Assembly: GCF_039729015.1 (NCBI RefSeq)
Contig: NZ_CP155792.1
Location: 516,001-580,000 of the forward strand
Origin: Blastococcus sp. HT6-30
GTDB lineage: Bacteria > Actinomycetota > Actinomycetes > Mycobacteriales > Geodermatophilaceae
Direction of reading: 5' to 3'
Length of the DNA: 64,000 bases
Under the pieces are notes generated by a model. The model did no database searches. It had not been told where the DNA came from and was given only the letters and a program-made list of their open reading frames with translations. Numbering within the stretch: position 1 is the stretch's first letter; every line of letters starts with the position of its first letter. Positions 51,889 to 63,329 of this stretch are shown piece by piece. The position numbers and the translations under genes were made by a program.

Positions 51889-54579
51889 TCAGACGGCGGA
51901 GAGCCCCGACCGGATCCGCACCGTCGTGCCGGAGGGGCTGGGCACGGCGGTGACGTCGCCGAAGGCGCTCATCAGCGTCGAGCCGCGACCGCGGTCCATG
52001 CTGGGCACCCGTTCCCGCCACTGCCCGTAGTCGCGGATCGTGATCTCGACGAGGTCGCTGCTGACGGCGGCGGACACCTCGACGAACGGCTCGATCGGGT
52101 GCTGGGCGTGCTCGATCGCGTTGCTGGCCGCCTCGCACGCGGCGAGGAGCAGGTCGTAGGCGTGGTCGGGGTCGACCCCGGCCTCGTCCAGCAGCGCGCG
52201 CAGCCCGCGCCGCACGACCGGGATCGACGCCGGTTCCGACGGCAGCCGCCAGTGCGCCCGGTGGGGGCCGGCGGAGGTGGCGGCCGGTGGCACGGGCGAC
52301 GGATCCGGACGGCCGACCGGGGTGGCGGCCGGCGGTGCGGGCAGCGGCACCGGCTCCGGGGCCCGGACGGGTGCCGGCTCCGGTGAGCCGGCGGGGGCCA
52401 CAGCGCGCCCGGCGGCCCGCTCGAGCGCCACGCGCACCCGGGCGATGAGCTCGGCGGCGCGGAACGGCTTGGCCAGGTAGTCGTCGGCGCCGGCTTCCAG
52501 CCCCTCGACCGAGGCGTCCTGCCCGGCCCGGGCGGTGAGCATGATCACCGGGATGTGCCGGGTGGCCGGGTCCGCCCGCAGGGCGCGCAGCAGCTCGAAG
52601 CCGTCGATGCGCGGCATCATCACGTCGGTCAGCACCAGGTCCGGCGCGCGCTCGGCGACCGCGGTGAGCGCCTCCTCGCCGTTCGCCGTCGTGCGCACCG
52701 TCCAGTGCGGGCCCAGCAGCCGGGTCAGGTAGGCGCGCATGTCGGCGTTGTCGTCGACGACGAGCACGTCGGCGCCGCCGGCCGTGCCCGGAGCCGTGCC
52801 GGCGGGCCGCGAGGTCTCCTCCTCCCAGCTGGCCGCCTCGCCGCGAGCGGCCTCGGACGGAACCGCGGACGGGCCGGCCGGCGCGGCGTCGGGGTGCCCG
52901 GACGGGAACGCCACGGTGAACGTGCTGCCCCGCCCCGGCTCGCTGGTGACCGTGACGGCGCCTCCGTGCAGCGCGGCCAGCTCCTGCACCAGGGCCAGGC
53001 CGATGCCGGTGCCCTCCCGGGTGCGTGCGGCGGACCCCCCGACGCGGTGGAACCGCTCGAACAGGTGGGGCAGCTCCTCGGCGACGATGCCCACGCCGGT
53101 GTCGGTGACGGTCAGCACGAAACCGTCGTCCGCGCCGCGCAGGGTCACGCCGATGCCGCCGACGAAGGTGTACTTCACCGCGTTGGCCAGCAGGTTGACG
53201 ACGATCTTCTCCCACATCCGCGGGTCGACGAAGGCCGGCCGGTCCAGGGGTGGGCAGTCCACGGTGAGCCGCAGGCCGGCCCGCTCCGCGGCCGACCGGA
53301 AGATGCCGGCGAGCTCCGCGGTGAAGGCGGCGACATCGGTCTCCACCCGGACCGGCGTCGCCCGTCCGGCCTCGATGCCGGCGAAGTCCAGCAGGTCGTT
53401 GACCAGCCGCTGGAGCCGCTGCCCGTTGCGCAAGGCAAGGGTGAGCTGCTCGCGGACGTCGTCGGTCAGCGGCGGCTCGGCGTCGTCCAGGACGTCGTTG
53501 ATCGGCCCGAGCAGCAGGGTGAGCGGCGTGCGCAGCTCGTGGCTGACGTCGGCGAAGAAGGTGGTCTTGGCGCGGTCCAGCTCAGCCAGCGACTCGGCCC
53601 GCTCACGCTCACGCTCGAACGCGCGGATGTTCACCACGGCACCGGCGAACTGGCCGGCCACGAGCTCGAAGAACGAACGGTACTCGGCGTCGAGTGCCCG
53701 GTTCGGGCTCTTCCCGGCCAGGAGCAGGCCCACCGGCTCCTGCTCGCCCGCAGCCGTGAGCGGGAGGACGACGGCCTCGGAGACCGGGTCACCGAAGGGG
53801 CCGCCGGTGATGCGGAGCCCGTGCACAGCCGAGCGGAGCTGCTCTCCGTCGCCCGCCGCGGTCTCCGGGAGGAGTGCGCTGTCGCAGCCGATCGATGCCA
53901 CGCGGCGGAGCACCGGTTCCCCGGGCTCTGACAGGTAGAGGGCCGCGAAGGGCACGTCCAGGCCGTCGTCCTCCAGTGCCCGGCACATGGCCGTCACCGT
54001 GTCCCGCTCGTCACCGAGCCGGTTGCCGACCGTCGACAGGTGGTGCAGCAGCCGCTGGCGCCGGGCGGCCAGCACCTCACCGGTCACCTCGGTGCAGACG
54101 GCGTGCATGCCGGCCACCCGACCGGCGTCGTCGAAGGCGGGTGCGTGGGACACCGTGAAGTAGGTCTCCTCGCGGTAGCCGGAGCGGGTCAGCAGCACCA
54201 GCAGCTTCGGGATCCATGAGGACTCCATCGTCGCCATGGCGTGCTCGATGGGCGGGCCCACCGTGTGCCATGTCTCGGCGAGGGTGTCCCGGATGCGGTC
54301 ACCGATGGCCGGGTGCTTCTCGCCGATGACCGGGGCGAAGGCGTCGTTGTAGAACTGCAGCTGGTCCGGTCCCCAGGTCAGCAGCATGGGGAAGCGGGAC
54401 ACCAGGACGGTCCTGATGGCGAACCACAGGCTGGCCGGCCAGGAGTCCACGGGGCCGATGGACGTGCTCGCCCAGTCGATGCCGGCCATGATCCGCCCAG
54501 CCTCACCGCCGACGGCGAAGAGGTCGCCCCGTCGGGACCCGACCTGCCGAACTCCATCGCCATCTCGCGCCCGGGGCAC
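51889..54579 (-). CDS. Hybrid histidine kinase with receiver and RsbW-like ATPase domains
   Basis: An 896-residue signalling protein without membrane helices. Order: PAS (about 25-160), GAF (165-325), HisKA with ADVSHELRTPLTLL (His347), HATPase_c (N-box ANAVKYTF, GVGIVAEE, GTGIGLALV), receiver (VLVVDDNADMRAYL; phospho-acceptor Asp652 in VLTDVMMP; Lys in AKPF), a Pro-rich linker with PEPVPLPAP units, and a second GHKL ATPase of the anti-sigma/RsbW type (about 770-896; EAASNAIEHAQHP). It thus unites two-component and partner-switching modules. No sigma or anti-anti-sigma gene is adjacent. GTG start tentative. Confidence 0.88.
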   Translation of the reverse strand: MPRARDGDGVRQVGSRRGDLFAVGGEAGRIMAGIDWASTSIGPVDSWPASLWFAIRTVLVSRFPMLLTWGPDQLQFYNDAFAPVIGEKHPAIGDRIRDTLAETWHTVGPPIEHAMATMESSWIPKLLVLLTRSGYREETYFTVSHAPAFDDAGRVAGMHAVCTEVTGEVLAARRQRLLHHLSTVGNRLGDERDTVTAMCRALEDDGLDVPFAALYLSEPGEPVLRRVASIGCDSALLPETAAGDGEQLRSAVHGLRITGGPFGDPVSEAVVLPLTAAGEQEPVGLLLAGKSPNRALDAEYRSFFELVAGQFAGAVVNIRAFERERERAESLAELDRAKTTFFADVSHELRTPLTLLLGPINDVLDDAEPPLTDDVREQLTLALRNGQRLQRLVNDLLDFAGIEAGRATPVRVETDVAAFTAELAGIFRSAAERAGLRLTVDCPPLDRPAFVDPRMWEKIVVNLLANAVKYTFVGGIGVTLRGADDGFVLTVTDTGVGIVAEELPHLFERFHRVGGSAARTREGTGIGLALVQELAALHGGAVTVTSEPGRGSTFTVAFPSGHPDAAPAGPSAVPSEAARGEAASWEEETSRPAGTAPGTAGGADVLVVDDNADMRAYLTRLLGPHWTVRTTANGEEALTAVAERAPDLVLTDVMMPRIDGFELLRALRADPATRHIPVIMLTARAGQDASVEGLEAGADDYLAKPFRAAELIARVRVALERAAGRAVAPAGSPEPAPVRAPEPVPLPAPPAATPVGRPDPSPVPPAATSAGPHRAHWRLPSEPASIPVVRRGLRALLDEAGVDPDHAYDLLLAACEAASNAIEHAQHPIEPFVEVSAAVSSDLVEITIRDYGQWRERVPSMDRGRGSTLMSAFGDVTAVPSPSGTTVRIRSGLSAV

Positions 54580-54593
54580 CTGCTCGTCCCCGT

Positions 54594-56928
<2,335 letters not shown>

Positions 56929-57120
56929 CTCGCATGCTCCTCTGCGCGCGGACCCACGTGCGCGCAGGGGGCTGGCGCACGATTGCGCAACGACCCTAAA
57001 GCCGTCGGCCCGGTCCTGGCACACGGGGGGCGCTCCCGTGACCTCCGGGCGGCCCGGCCGGGTGCCGGAGCGCCGCACCCGGCGTGCCTCCCCTCGCGCG
57101 CCGATGCCGCCCGGCGGTGC

Positions 57121-57126
57121 CAGCAT
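57121..57126 (+). promoter_or_regulatory. -10-like CAGCAT for pdxH
   Basis: CAGCAT lies 6 nt before the GTG at 57133, the same layout as at 26948. Confidence 0.35.
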
Positions 57127-57132
57127 GACGGC

Positions 57133-57780
57133 GTGCCCGACCTGACCCGCATGCGGAACGACTACACGCTCGGCAGGCTGCGCGAGGAGGAGCTGGCCCC
57201 CACCTGGGTCGAGCAGTTCGACCGCTGGTTCGCCGACGCCGTCGCCGCGCAGATCCCCGAGCCCAACGCCGTCGTGGTGGCGACCGCCGACGCAGCCGGA
57301 GCGCCGGACGCCCGGATCGTGCTGATGAAGGGCTACGACACCGACGGCATCGTGTTCGGCACCAGCTACGCGTCGGCCAAGGGGGCGCAGCTGGCGGTCA
57401 ACCCCCGGGCGGCGCTGGTCTTCCCGTGGCACGCGCTGCAGCGCCAGGTGCGGGTGACCGGGCGGGTGGAGCGGATCGGCGACGCGGCCTCCGACGGGCT
57501 GTGGGACCCGCGGCCGCGCGGGTCGCAGCTGGCGGCGGCCGCCTCGGTGCAGTCGACCGTCGTCGACTCCCGGCAGGAGCTCGAGCGGCGCGTGCGGCTG
57601 CTCGACGAGCAGACGCCGGAGGGCAAGCTGCCCCGGCCGGCGGCGTGGGGCGGCTACCGGGTGGTTCCGGAGCGGGTCGAGTTCTGGCAGGGTGGCGCCG
57701 ACCGGCTGCACGACCGGTTGCGGTTCGTGCGCGACGACGCGGAGGGTGGGAGCTGGCTCGTGCAGCGGCTGGCCCCGTGA
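57133..57780 (+). CDS. pdxH: Pyridoxamine 5'-phosphate oxidase
   Basis: A 215-residue FMN enzyme that oxidises pyridoxamine or pyridoxine 5'-phosphate to PLP. Motifs are MRNDYTLGRLREEEL at the start, DARIVLMKGYDTDGIVFGT, FPWHALQRQVRVTGRVE and the C-terminal VEFWQGGADRLHDRLRF. All FMN and PLP contacts appear conserved. It overlaps the MFS gene by GTGA. PLP is the cofactor of SerC and ThrC encoded nearby. Confidence 0.93.
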   Translation: MPDLTRMRNDYTLGRLREEELAPTWVEQFDRWFADAVAAQIPEPNAVVVATADAAGAPDARIVLMKGYDTDGIVFGTSYASAKGAQLAVNPRAALVFPWHALQRQVRVTGRVERIGDAASDGLWDPRPRGSQLAAAASVQSTVVDSRQELERRVRLLDEQTPEGKLPRPAAWGGYRVVPERVEFWQGGADRLHDRLRFVRDDAEGGSWLVQRLAP

Positions 57781-59144
57781 GCGCTCCGCACCCCCCTTCG
57801 GGTCCGCTGGACCCGGTGGACCCCGTCGAGCCCGGCCGGGGGGTGGAGGAGCCGGTCCCGGCACCGGTGCGCAGGCGTCGCGGCTGGGCTGTGGACACCA
57901 CTCCGCTGCAGAACCCGGCCTACCGCCGGCTGTTCGGCGGGGTGGCCCTCACGATGATCGGCCAGCAGATGACGCTGGTCGCCGTCCCCTTCCAGGTCTA
58001 CGCGCTGACCGGTGACAGCTTCTTCGTCGGCGTCACGTCCGTGGTCGCGCTGGTCCCCCTGATTGTGTTCGGTTTGCTCGGCGGCGCGATCGCCGATGTC
58101 ATGGACCGGCGGCGGCTGATGCTGATCACCTCCACCGGAACGGCGGTCGCCAGCGCGTTGCTCGCCGTCCAGGCGCTGCTTCCGGGCGGCGGCAACCTGG
58201 CGCTGCTGTGGGTCCTCACCGCCTGCGTGTCGGGGTTCGCGGCGGTGAACCAGCCGGCCCGCAGCGCCGCCATCCCAGCTGTCGTCGGCATCCCGCTGGT
58301 CCCGGCGGCCAACGCGCTGGCGATGACGGTCCGCCAGGTGGGCGTGATCGCCGGGCCGCTATTGGCCGGCGTGCTCATCGCCAGTGGCGAGGTGTTCCTG
58401 ACCTACCTGGTGGATGCGGTCGGTTTTTTCGTCGCGGCGCTCCTGCTCCGCGGGCTGCCGGCGCTGCCGCCCGGCGGTCGCACCGCCGCGGTGCGGCTGG
58501 GTGCAGCGGTGCGCGGCGTGGGGGAGGGGTTCGCCTTCCTGCGCACGCAGCCGGTGCTGCTCATGACGTTCGTCGTCGACATCGTCGCCATGCTCTTCGC
58601 CTGGCCGCAGGCGGTGTTCCCGGAGCTGTCCCAGACCAGGTTCGACGACGCGCCCAACGCACTGGGCTGGCTGTTCGCCGGCGTCTCCGTCGGCGCGCTG
58701 CTGATGGGGCTCACGTCGGGCTGGGTGTCCCGGATCGACCGGCAGGGTGCGGTCGTGCTGGTCGCGATCGTTGTCTGGGGCGTGGCGATCATCGGGTTCG
58801 GCATGGCGTCGACGCTGTGGTCGGCGGTCCTGTTCCTCGCGGTGGCCGGCGCGGGCGACATGGTCAGCGCGGTCCTGCGGTCGGCGATGCTGCAGCTGGC
58901 GGCGCCCGACGACATGCGCGGGCGGATGCAGGGCGTCTTCCTCGTCGTCGTCGCCGGTGGACCCCGGCTCGGTGACCTGCGGGCCGGGGCGCTGGCCAGT
59001 GCGACGGGCGTGACCGTCGCGATGGTCTCCGGCGGGGTCGTGGTGGTGCTGGCCATGGTCGCCGTCGCGCTGCTCGTGCCGTCGTTCTGGCTCTTCCGCG
59101 CCTCCCGGTCGACCGTCGACCGGGCCCCGGGTCCCACCGCCTGA
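57777..59144 (+). CDS. MFS transporter co-translated with pdxH
   Basis: A 455-residue MFS protein of the DHA3 type (TTPLQNPAYRRLFGGVALTMIGQQMTLVAVPFQVYALT; motif A GGAIADVMDRRRLML). A 35-residue Pro-rich cytoplasmic start precedes helix 1. The segment GGPRLGDLRAGALAS near the last helices is a signature of a large actinobacterial subgroup of unknown substrate. Its GTG overlaps the pdxH stop; whether it moves a vitamin B6 compound is unproven. Confidence 0.82.
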   Translation: MSAPHPPSGPLDPVDPVEPGRGVEEPVPAPVRRRRGWAVDTTPLQNPAYRRLFGGVALTMIGQQMTLVAVPFQVYALTGDSFFVGVTSVVALVPLIVFGLLGGAIADVMDRRRLMLITSTGTAVASALLAVQALLPGGGNLALLWVLTACVSGFAAVNQPARSAAIPAVVGIPLVPAANALAMTVRQVGVIAGPLLAGVLIASGEVFLTYLVDAVGFFVAALLLRGLPALPPGGRTAAVRLGAAVRGVGEGFAFLRTQPVLLMTFVVDIVAMLFAWPQAVFPELSQTRFDDAPNALGWLFAGVSVGALLMGLTSGWVSRIDRQGAVVLVAIVVWGVAIIGFGMASTLWSAVLFLAVAGAGDMVSAVLRSAMLQLAAPDDMRGRMQGVFLVVVAGGPRLGDLRAGALASATGVTVAMVSGGVVVVLAMVAVALLVPSFWLFRASRSTVDRAPGPTA

Positions 59145-59262
59145 CCGCGGGGCGGGTCCGACCGAGCTCGCCCGCCCCCGAGAGTGGCGAGGCCGGCCGG
59201 ACCCCGGGTCTGCATATCCGATCCTCCCCGGTCCTACCCATCGGTAACGGAACGGGGCGGAG

Positions 59263-59946
59263 TCAGGCCAGCGCCGCGGCGACCACCGCGAGGTCGGCGA
59301 CCAGGGCGTCGTAGGCGGCCGCGCGGGCCACGTCGGGGGTGCGCAGGATCGCCGACGGGTGCGTGGTCGCGAGGATCCAGGTCTGGTGCGGGGCGTCCTC
59401 CTCCTGGTCGGCCTCGGGCAGCGCGGCCTCGGCCGTCCGCACCCCGGGCGGGGTCCAGGGCATCAGCTGCCCGTGCTCGCGGGTGATCCGGAACGACGGC
59501 GAGATCAGCGCCCTGGCCGCTGTCGCGCCGAGGGCGACGACGACCTCCGGCTGCAGGACGGCGAACTCCGCCTCCAGCCACGGCCGGCATGCCCGCAGGT
59601 GCTCGGGGCGCGGCGTCTGGTGGATCCGCCGCTTGCCCTTGACCACGTGCCCGAAGTGCTTCACGGCGTTGGTCACGTAGGTCGCCGACCGGTCGATCCC
59701 GGCATCGGTCAGCGCCTTGTCCAGCAGCCGCCCGGCGGGGCCGACGAACGGCTCCCCCCTGCGGTCCTCCTGGTCGCCGGGCTGCTCGCCGATGAACACC
59801 ACCCGGGCGGTCTCCGGGCCCTTCCCGAACACGGTCTGGGTCGTGTCCTGCCACAGCTCGCAGGCGCGGCACCCGGCGGCGGCGCCGCGGAGCTGGTCCA
59901 GGCCGGCGCCGGGGGGCGGCTGGGCCACCCCGTCGTCCTCGCTCAT
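59263..59946 (-). CDS. udgX: UdgX family uracil-DNA binding protein
   Basis: A 227-residue iron-sulfur uracil-DNA glycosylase relative. Motif A is GEQPGDQEDRRGEPFVGPAGR (residues 53-73) and the UdgX-specific loop KRRIH lies at 105-109, with His109 at the position that forms a covalent bond to uracil-containing DNA in the Mycobacterium smegmatis enzyme. Cys26, Cys29 and Cys120 match cluster ligands; where family-4 enzymes have a further Cys, this has NAVKHF, as UdgX proteins do. It should bind tightly to uracil-DNA. ATG 59946 gives the usual family length. Confidence 0.9.
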   Translation of the reverse strand: MSEDDGVAQPPPGAGLDQLRGAAAGCRACELWQDTTQTVFGKGPETARVVFIGEQPGDQEDRRGEPFVGPAGRLLDKALTDAGIDRSATYVTNAVKHFGHVVKGKRRIHQTPRPEHLRACRPWLEAEFAVLQPEVVVALGATAARALISPSFRITREHGQLMPWTPPGVRTAEAALPEADQEEDAPHQTWILATTHPSAILRTPDVARAAAYDALVADLAVVAAALA

Positions 59947-60088
59947 GCCCCGATGACACCGCATGCAGGCACCGGCCGCGAGGCGGGCGGTCACCCGCCG
60001 TCGACCTGCGGGCCGCGGCGTCCCACCCTGCGAGATCGTGAGGAGCGCTACGGTTCGGCGCGGCAGCGCTCGACGGCAGGGGGGACAG

Positions 60089-61006
60089 GTGCTCGAGTTC
60101 GACGGCCTCCGCAAGAGCTACGGCGACAACCCGGTGCTCGACGACGTGGGCTTCAGCGTCCGCCCGGGATCGATGTTCGGCTTCTGCGGCTCCAACGGGG
60201 CGGGGAAGACGACGACGATGCGGATCGCCATGGGGCTGGTCGTCGCCGATGCCGGCGAGGTGCGCTGGCACGGCCGGCCGCTGGACCAGCAGCTGCGCCG
60301 CCGGGTGGGCTACATGCCCGAGGAGCGCGGGCTCTACCCGAAGATGAGGGTCGGCGAGCAGATCACCTACTTCGCCCGGCTGCACGGGCTCGACGCCGCC
60401 GCCGCCGGGCGGGCGTCGGCGGAGTGGGTCGAGCGGCTGGGCCTGGGCGCCCGACGGGGTGATGCGGTCGAGAAGCTGTCCCTGGGCAACCAGCAGCGCG
60501 TCCAGCTCGCCGCCGCGCTGGTGAGCCGGCCGGAGGTGCTCATCCTCGACGAGCCGTTCTCCGGACTGGATCCGGTGGGCGTCGACTCCCTGGCCGAGGC
60601 GCTGCTGGACCAGGTGCGCACCGGCGTCCCGGTCGTCTTCTCCAGCCACCAGCTCGACCTGGTCGAGCGGCTCTGCGACTCCGTCGGCATCCTCGCCCGC
60701 GGCCGCATGGTGGCGGCCGGCACCGTCGACGAGCTGCGCCGGCGGGAGGCCGGCCGGCTGCTGCGTGTCGTCGTCCCCGACGCGGCTCCGGGCTGGGCCA
60801 CCGCGCTCCCCGGCGTCCGGGTGGTCTCCGAGCAGGCGGGCGACACGCTGCTGGAGCTCGCCCCCGGCACCGACGACCAGACCGTCCTGGCGGCCGCCCT
60901 GGGCACCGGCCGGGTCGCGCACTTCGCGTGGCGCGAGCCCAGCCTGGTCGAGCTGTTCCGCGAGGCGGTCGCCGATCCGCGCACCGACGAGGAGGTGGCG
61001 GCGTGA
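60089..61006 (+). CDS. ABC transporter ATPase (NatA-like)
   Basis: A 305-residue ATPase: Walker A GSNGAGKTT (near 30-38), Q-loop region GYMPEERGLYPKMRV, signature LSLGNQQRVQLA, Walker B VLILDEPFSGLDP and H-loop SSHQ. The signature is LSLGN instead of LSGGQ, as in a known group of NatA-type ATPases. The C-terminal domain (about 230-305) is regulatory. The permease follows by GTGA overlap. Likely an exporter of ions or small molecules. Confidence 0.85.
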   Translation: MLEFDGLRKSYGDNPVLDDVGFSVRPGSMFGFCGSNGAGKTTTMRIAMGLVVADAGEVRWHGRPLDQQLRRRVGYMPEERGLYPKMRVGEQITYFARLHGLDAAAAGRASAEWVERLGLGARRGDAVEKLSLGNQQRVQLAAALVSRPEVLILDEPFSGLDPVGVDSLAEALLDQVRTGVPVVFSSHQLDLVERLCDSVGILARGRMVAAGTVDELRRREAGRLLRVVVPDAAPGWATALPGVRVVSEQAGDTLLELAPGTDDQTVLAAALGTGRVAHFAWREPSLVELFREAVADPRTDEEVAA

Positions 61007-62193
61007 CCGCCCCGACCCGCTCTCCGGAGCAGACGCCGGGCAGCGCCGAACTCGTGCGGCTCGTCGCCGGCCGCGAGATCTCCACCCGCCTGCGGGACAA
61101 GAACTTCATCGTCGGCGTGGTGCTGACGGTCCTGCTGCTCGTCGGGATCATGGCGTTCCAGGTGGCCATCGGCTCCAGCGGCCAGGAGAGCCGGCTCGGT
61201 GTCGTGGGCGACGCCTCGCGGCTGGCTCCGGCCGTCGAGGCGCAGGGCGAGGCCGTCGGCCTCGACGTCACCGTGGTCGAGCTCGCCGACGAGGCGGCCG
61301 GGCGGCAGGCCCTCGAGGACGAGGACGTCGACGGCGTCCTCCTTCCCGGCGCCCGCCCCGAGCTGCTGGTCGACGACCGCGACTCGACGATGGAGGCGGT
61401 GGTGAGCGCGGCGGTCAGCGGGGTCGCCGTCGGCCAGCAGCTCGCCGAGGCCGGGGTCGACCTCACCGCGGTGCCGGAGGTCGAGGTCACGGCCCTCCAG
61501 GGGGACGGCGACGAGCAGCAGGTGCTGGTCGCGATCATCGGCGTCGCGCTGCTCTACGGCCTGCTGATCCTGTTCGGCCAGTTCGTCGCGCAGGGGGTGG
61601 TCGAGGAGAAGGCGAGCCGCGTGGTGGAGCTGCTGCTGGCCACGATGCGCCCCTGGCAGCTGCTCGCCGGGAAGATCATCGGGCTGGGCGTCCTCGGCCT
61701 CGCCCAGATCGTCCTCATCGGTGTGATCGCCGTGGGTGGTGCGTTCGCCTTCGACCTCGTCGCGGTGCCCGGCGACCTCATCGGCACCGTCGTCTCCGTG
61801 GTCGCCTGGTTCGTGCTGGGATACGCCTTCTACGCGGCGGCCTTCGCCGTGGCGGCGTCCCTGGTCAGCCGGCAGGAGGACCTCGGCAGCGTGCTGACGC
61901 CGATGATGCTGCTGCTCGTGGTCGGCTTCTTCATCGGCATCCAGGCCGCCGCCGAGCCGGGCGGCACGCTCGCCGTCGTCACCTCGTACGTGCCCGGGCT
62001 CTCGCCCCTGGTCATGCCGGTCCGGCAGGCGGCGGGTGAGGCGGCGCTGTGGGAGGTGGCTCTGGCGGTCGTGCTCATGCTCGGCGCCATCGTCGCGGCG
62101 GTCCGGCTGGGCGGGCGGGTCTACGCCGGGGCTCTGCTGCGCACGAGCGGGAAGACGAAACTGCGGGAGGCGCTGCGCGGCGGTCGCGGCTGA
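61003..62193 (+). CDS. ABC-2 permease (NatB-like)
   Basis: A 396-residue membrane protein. After a first helix (FIVGVVLTVLLLVGIMAFQVAIG) comes a large extracytoplasmic domain (about 50-180), then five to six helices. The motif GVVEEKASRVVELLLATMRPWQLLAGKIIG is the hallmark of NatB/YhaP-type ABC-2 permeases. Co-translated with its ATPase. NatAB in Bacillus exports sodium; the substrate here is not known. Confidence 0.85.
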   Translation: MTAPTRSPEQTPGSAELVRLVAGREISTRLRDKNFIVGVVLTVLLLVGIMAFQVAIGSSGQESRLGVVGDASRLAPAVEAQGEAVGLDVTVVELADEAAGRQALEDEDVDGVLLPGARPELLVDDRDSTMEAVVSAAVSGVAVGQQLAEAGVDLTAVPEVEVTALQGDGDEQQVLVAIIGVALLYGLLILFGQFVAQGVVEEKASRVVELLLATMRPWQLLAGKIIGLGVLGLAQIVLIGVIAVGGAFAFDLVAVPGDLIGTVVSVVAWFVLGYAFYAAAFAVAASLVSRQEDLGSVLTPMMLLLVVGFFIGIQAAAEPGGTLAVVTSYVPGLSPLVMPVRQAAGEAALWEVALAVVLMLGAIVAAVRLGGRVYAGALLRTSGKTKLREALRGGRG

Positions 62194-62231
62194 ACCGGTT
62201 GGGCGCAACCGGGCCGGGGTAGCCGCGCGGC

Positions 62232-63212
62232 ATGGCGATGCAGCTGGGCTACACGATGATGACCGAGCAGGCCGGCCCCAAGGACCTGGTGGGGCACGTG
62301 GTGGGGGCCGAGGGAGCGGGCTTCGACTTCGCGGTCAGCAGCGACCACTACTTCCCGTGGCTGGACGAGATGGGCCACTCGCCCAACGCCTGGGTCACCC
62401 TCGGCGCGGCCGCCCAGGCCACCAGCCGCATCCCGCTCATGACCTACGTGACGTGCCCGAGCTTCCGGTACCACCCGGCGGTCGTCGCGCAGCAGGCCGC
62501 CACGCTGCAGATCCTCTCCGACGGACGCTTCACGCTGGGGCTGGGCGCTGGGGAGAACCTCAACGAGCACGTCGTCGGCGCCGGTTGGCCGCCGGCCGAC
62601 GTCCGCCAGGAGATGCTGGTCGAGGCCATCCAGATCATCCGGAGCCTGTTCGACGGCGACGGCTACACCAACTTCCGCGGCGAGCACTTCGACGTCGAGT
62701 CGGCCAAGCTCTGGGACCTCCCGGAGAAGCGGGTGCCGATCGGCGTCGCCTCCGGGGGCAAGCAGGCGTCCACGATCGCCGGTGAGCACGCCGACGCGCT
62801 CATCGCCACCGAGCCCAAGCCCGGGCTGGTGGAGCAGTTCGACGCCGCCGGCGGCACGGGCAAGCCGCGGATCGCCCAGATGCCGATCAGCTTCGGCACC
62901 GACAAGGCCGCCGCCGTCAGCCGGGCGCACGCCCTGTTCCGCTGGTTCGGCCTGGGCTGGAAGGTCAACTCCGAGCTCCCCGGCCCGACGGCCTTCGACG
63001 CCGCCAGCCAGTTCGTCCGCGAGGAGGACGTGGAGGGCAGCATCCCGTGCGGGGACGACGTCGAGGCGGTGATCGCCGGTGCGAAGGCGTACGCCGACGC
63101 CGGCTTCACCCACCTGGCGCTGGTGCAGATCGGCGGCGACCAGCAGCAGCCCTACCTTGAGTGGGCCCGGCGCGACCTCATGCCGGCCTGGCGCGAGGCG
63201 TTCGGCAGCTGA
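62232..63212 (+). CDS. LLM-class F420-dependent oxidoreductase (TIGR03557-like)
   Basis: A 326-residue TIM-barrel protein of the luciferase-like family, F420 subgroup. The start (MQLGYTMMTEQAGPKDLVGHVVGAE), FDFAVSSDHYFPWLDEMGHSPNAW and LGLGAGENLNEHVVG match the F420-dependent glucose-6-phosphate dehydrogenase-like group. It probably uses F420 rather than FMN as a hydride carrier. The electron donor or acceptor is not predictable. Confidence 0.85.
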   Translation: MAMQLGYTMMTEQAGPKDLVGHVVGAEGAGFDFAVSSDHYFPWLDEMGHSPNAWVTLGAAAQATSRIPLMTYVTCPSFRYHPAVVAQQAATLQILSDGRFTLGLGAGENLNEHVVGAGWPPADVRQEMLVEAIQIIRSLFDGDGYTNFRGEHFDVESAKLWDLPEKRVPIGVASGGKQASTIAGEHADALIATEPKPGLVEQFDAAGGTGKPRIAQMPISFGTDKAAAVSRAHALFRWFGLGWKVNSELPGPTAFDAASQFVREEDVEGSIPCGDDVEAVIAGAKAYADAGFTHLALVQIGGDQQQPYLEWARRDLMPAWREAFGS

Positions 63213-63329
63213 TCTCCCGGCCCGGGGACAGCTGATCGGGTGACCGGAGCCCCCCGGGCCGCTCCCTTGGGGTGAGGTTCCCGCGCAGAGGGGCGCGCGA
63301 GCGGTCATGGCGCCGCGATCATCGACGTC

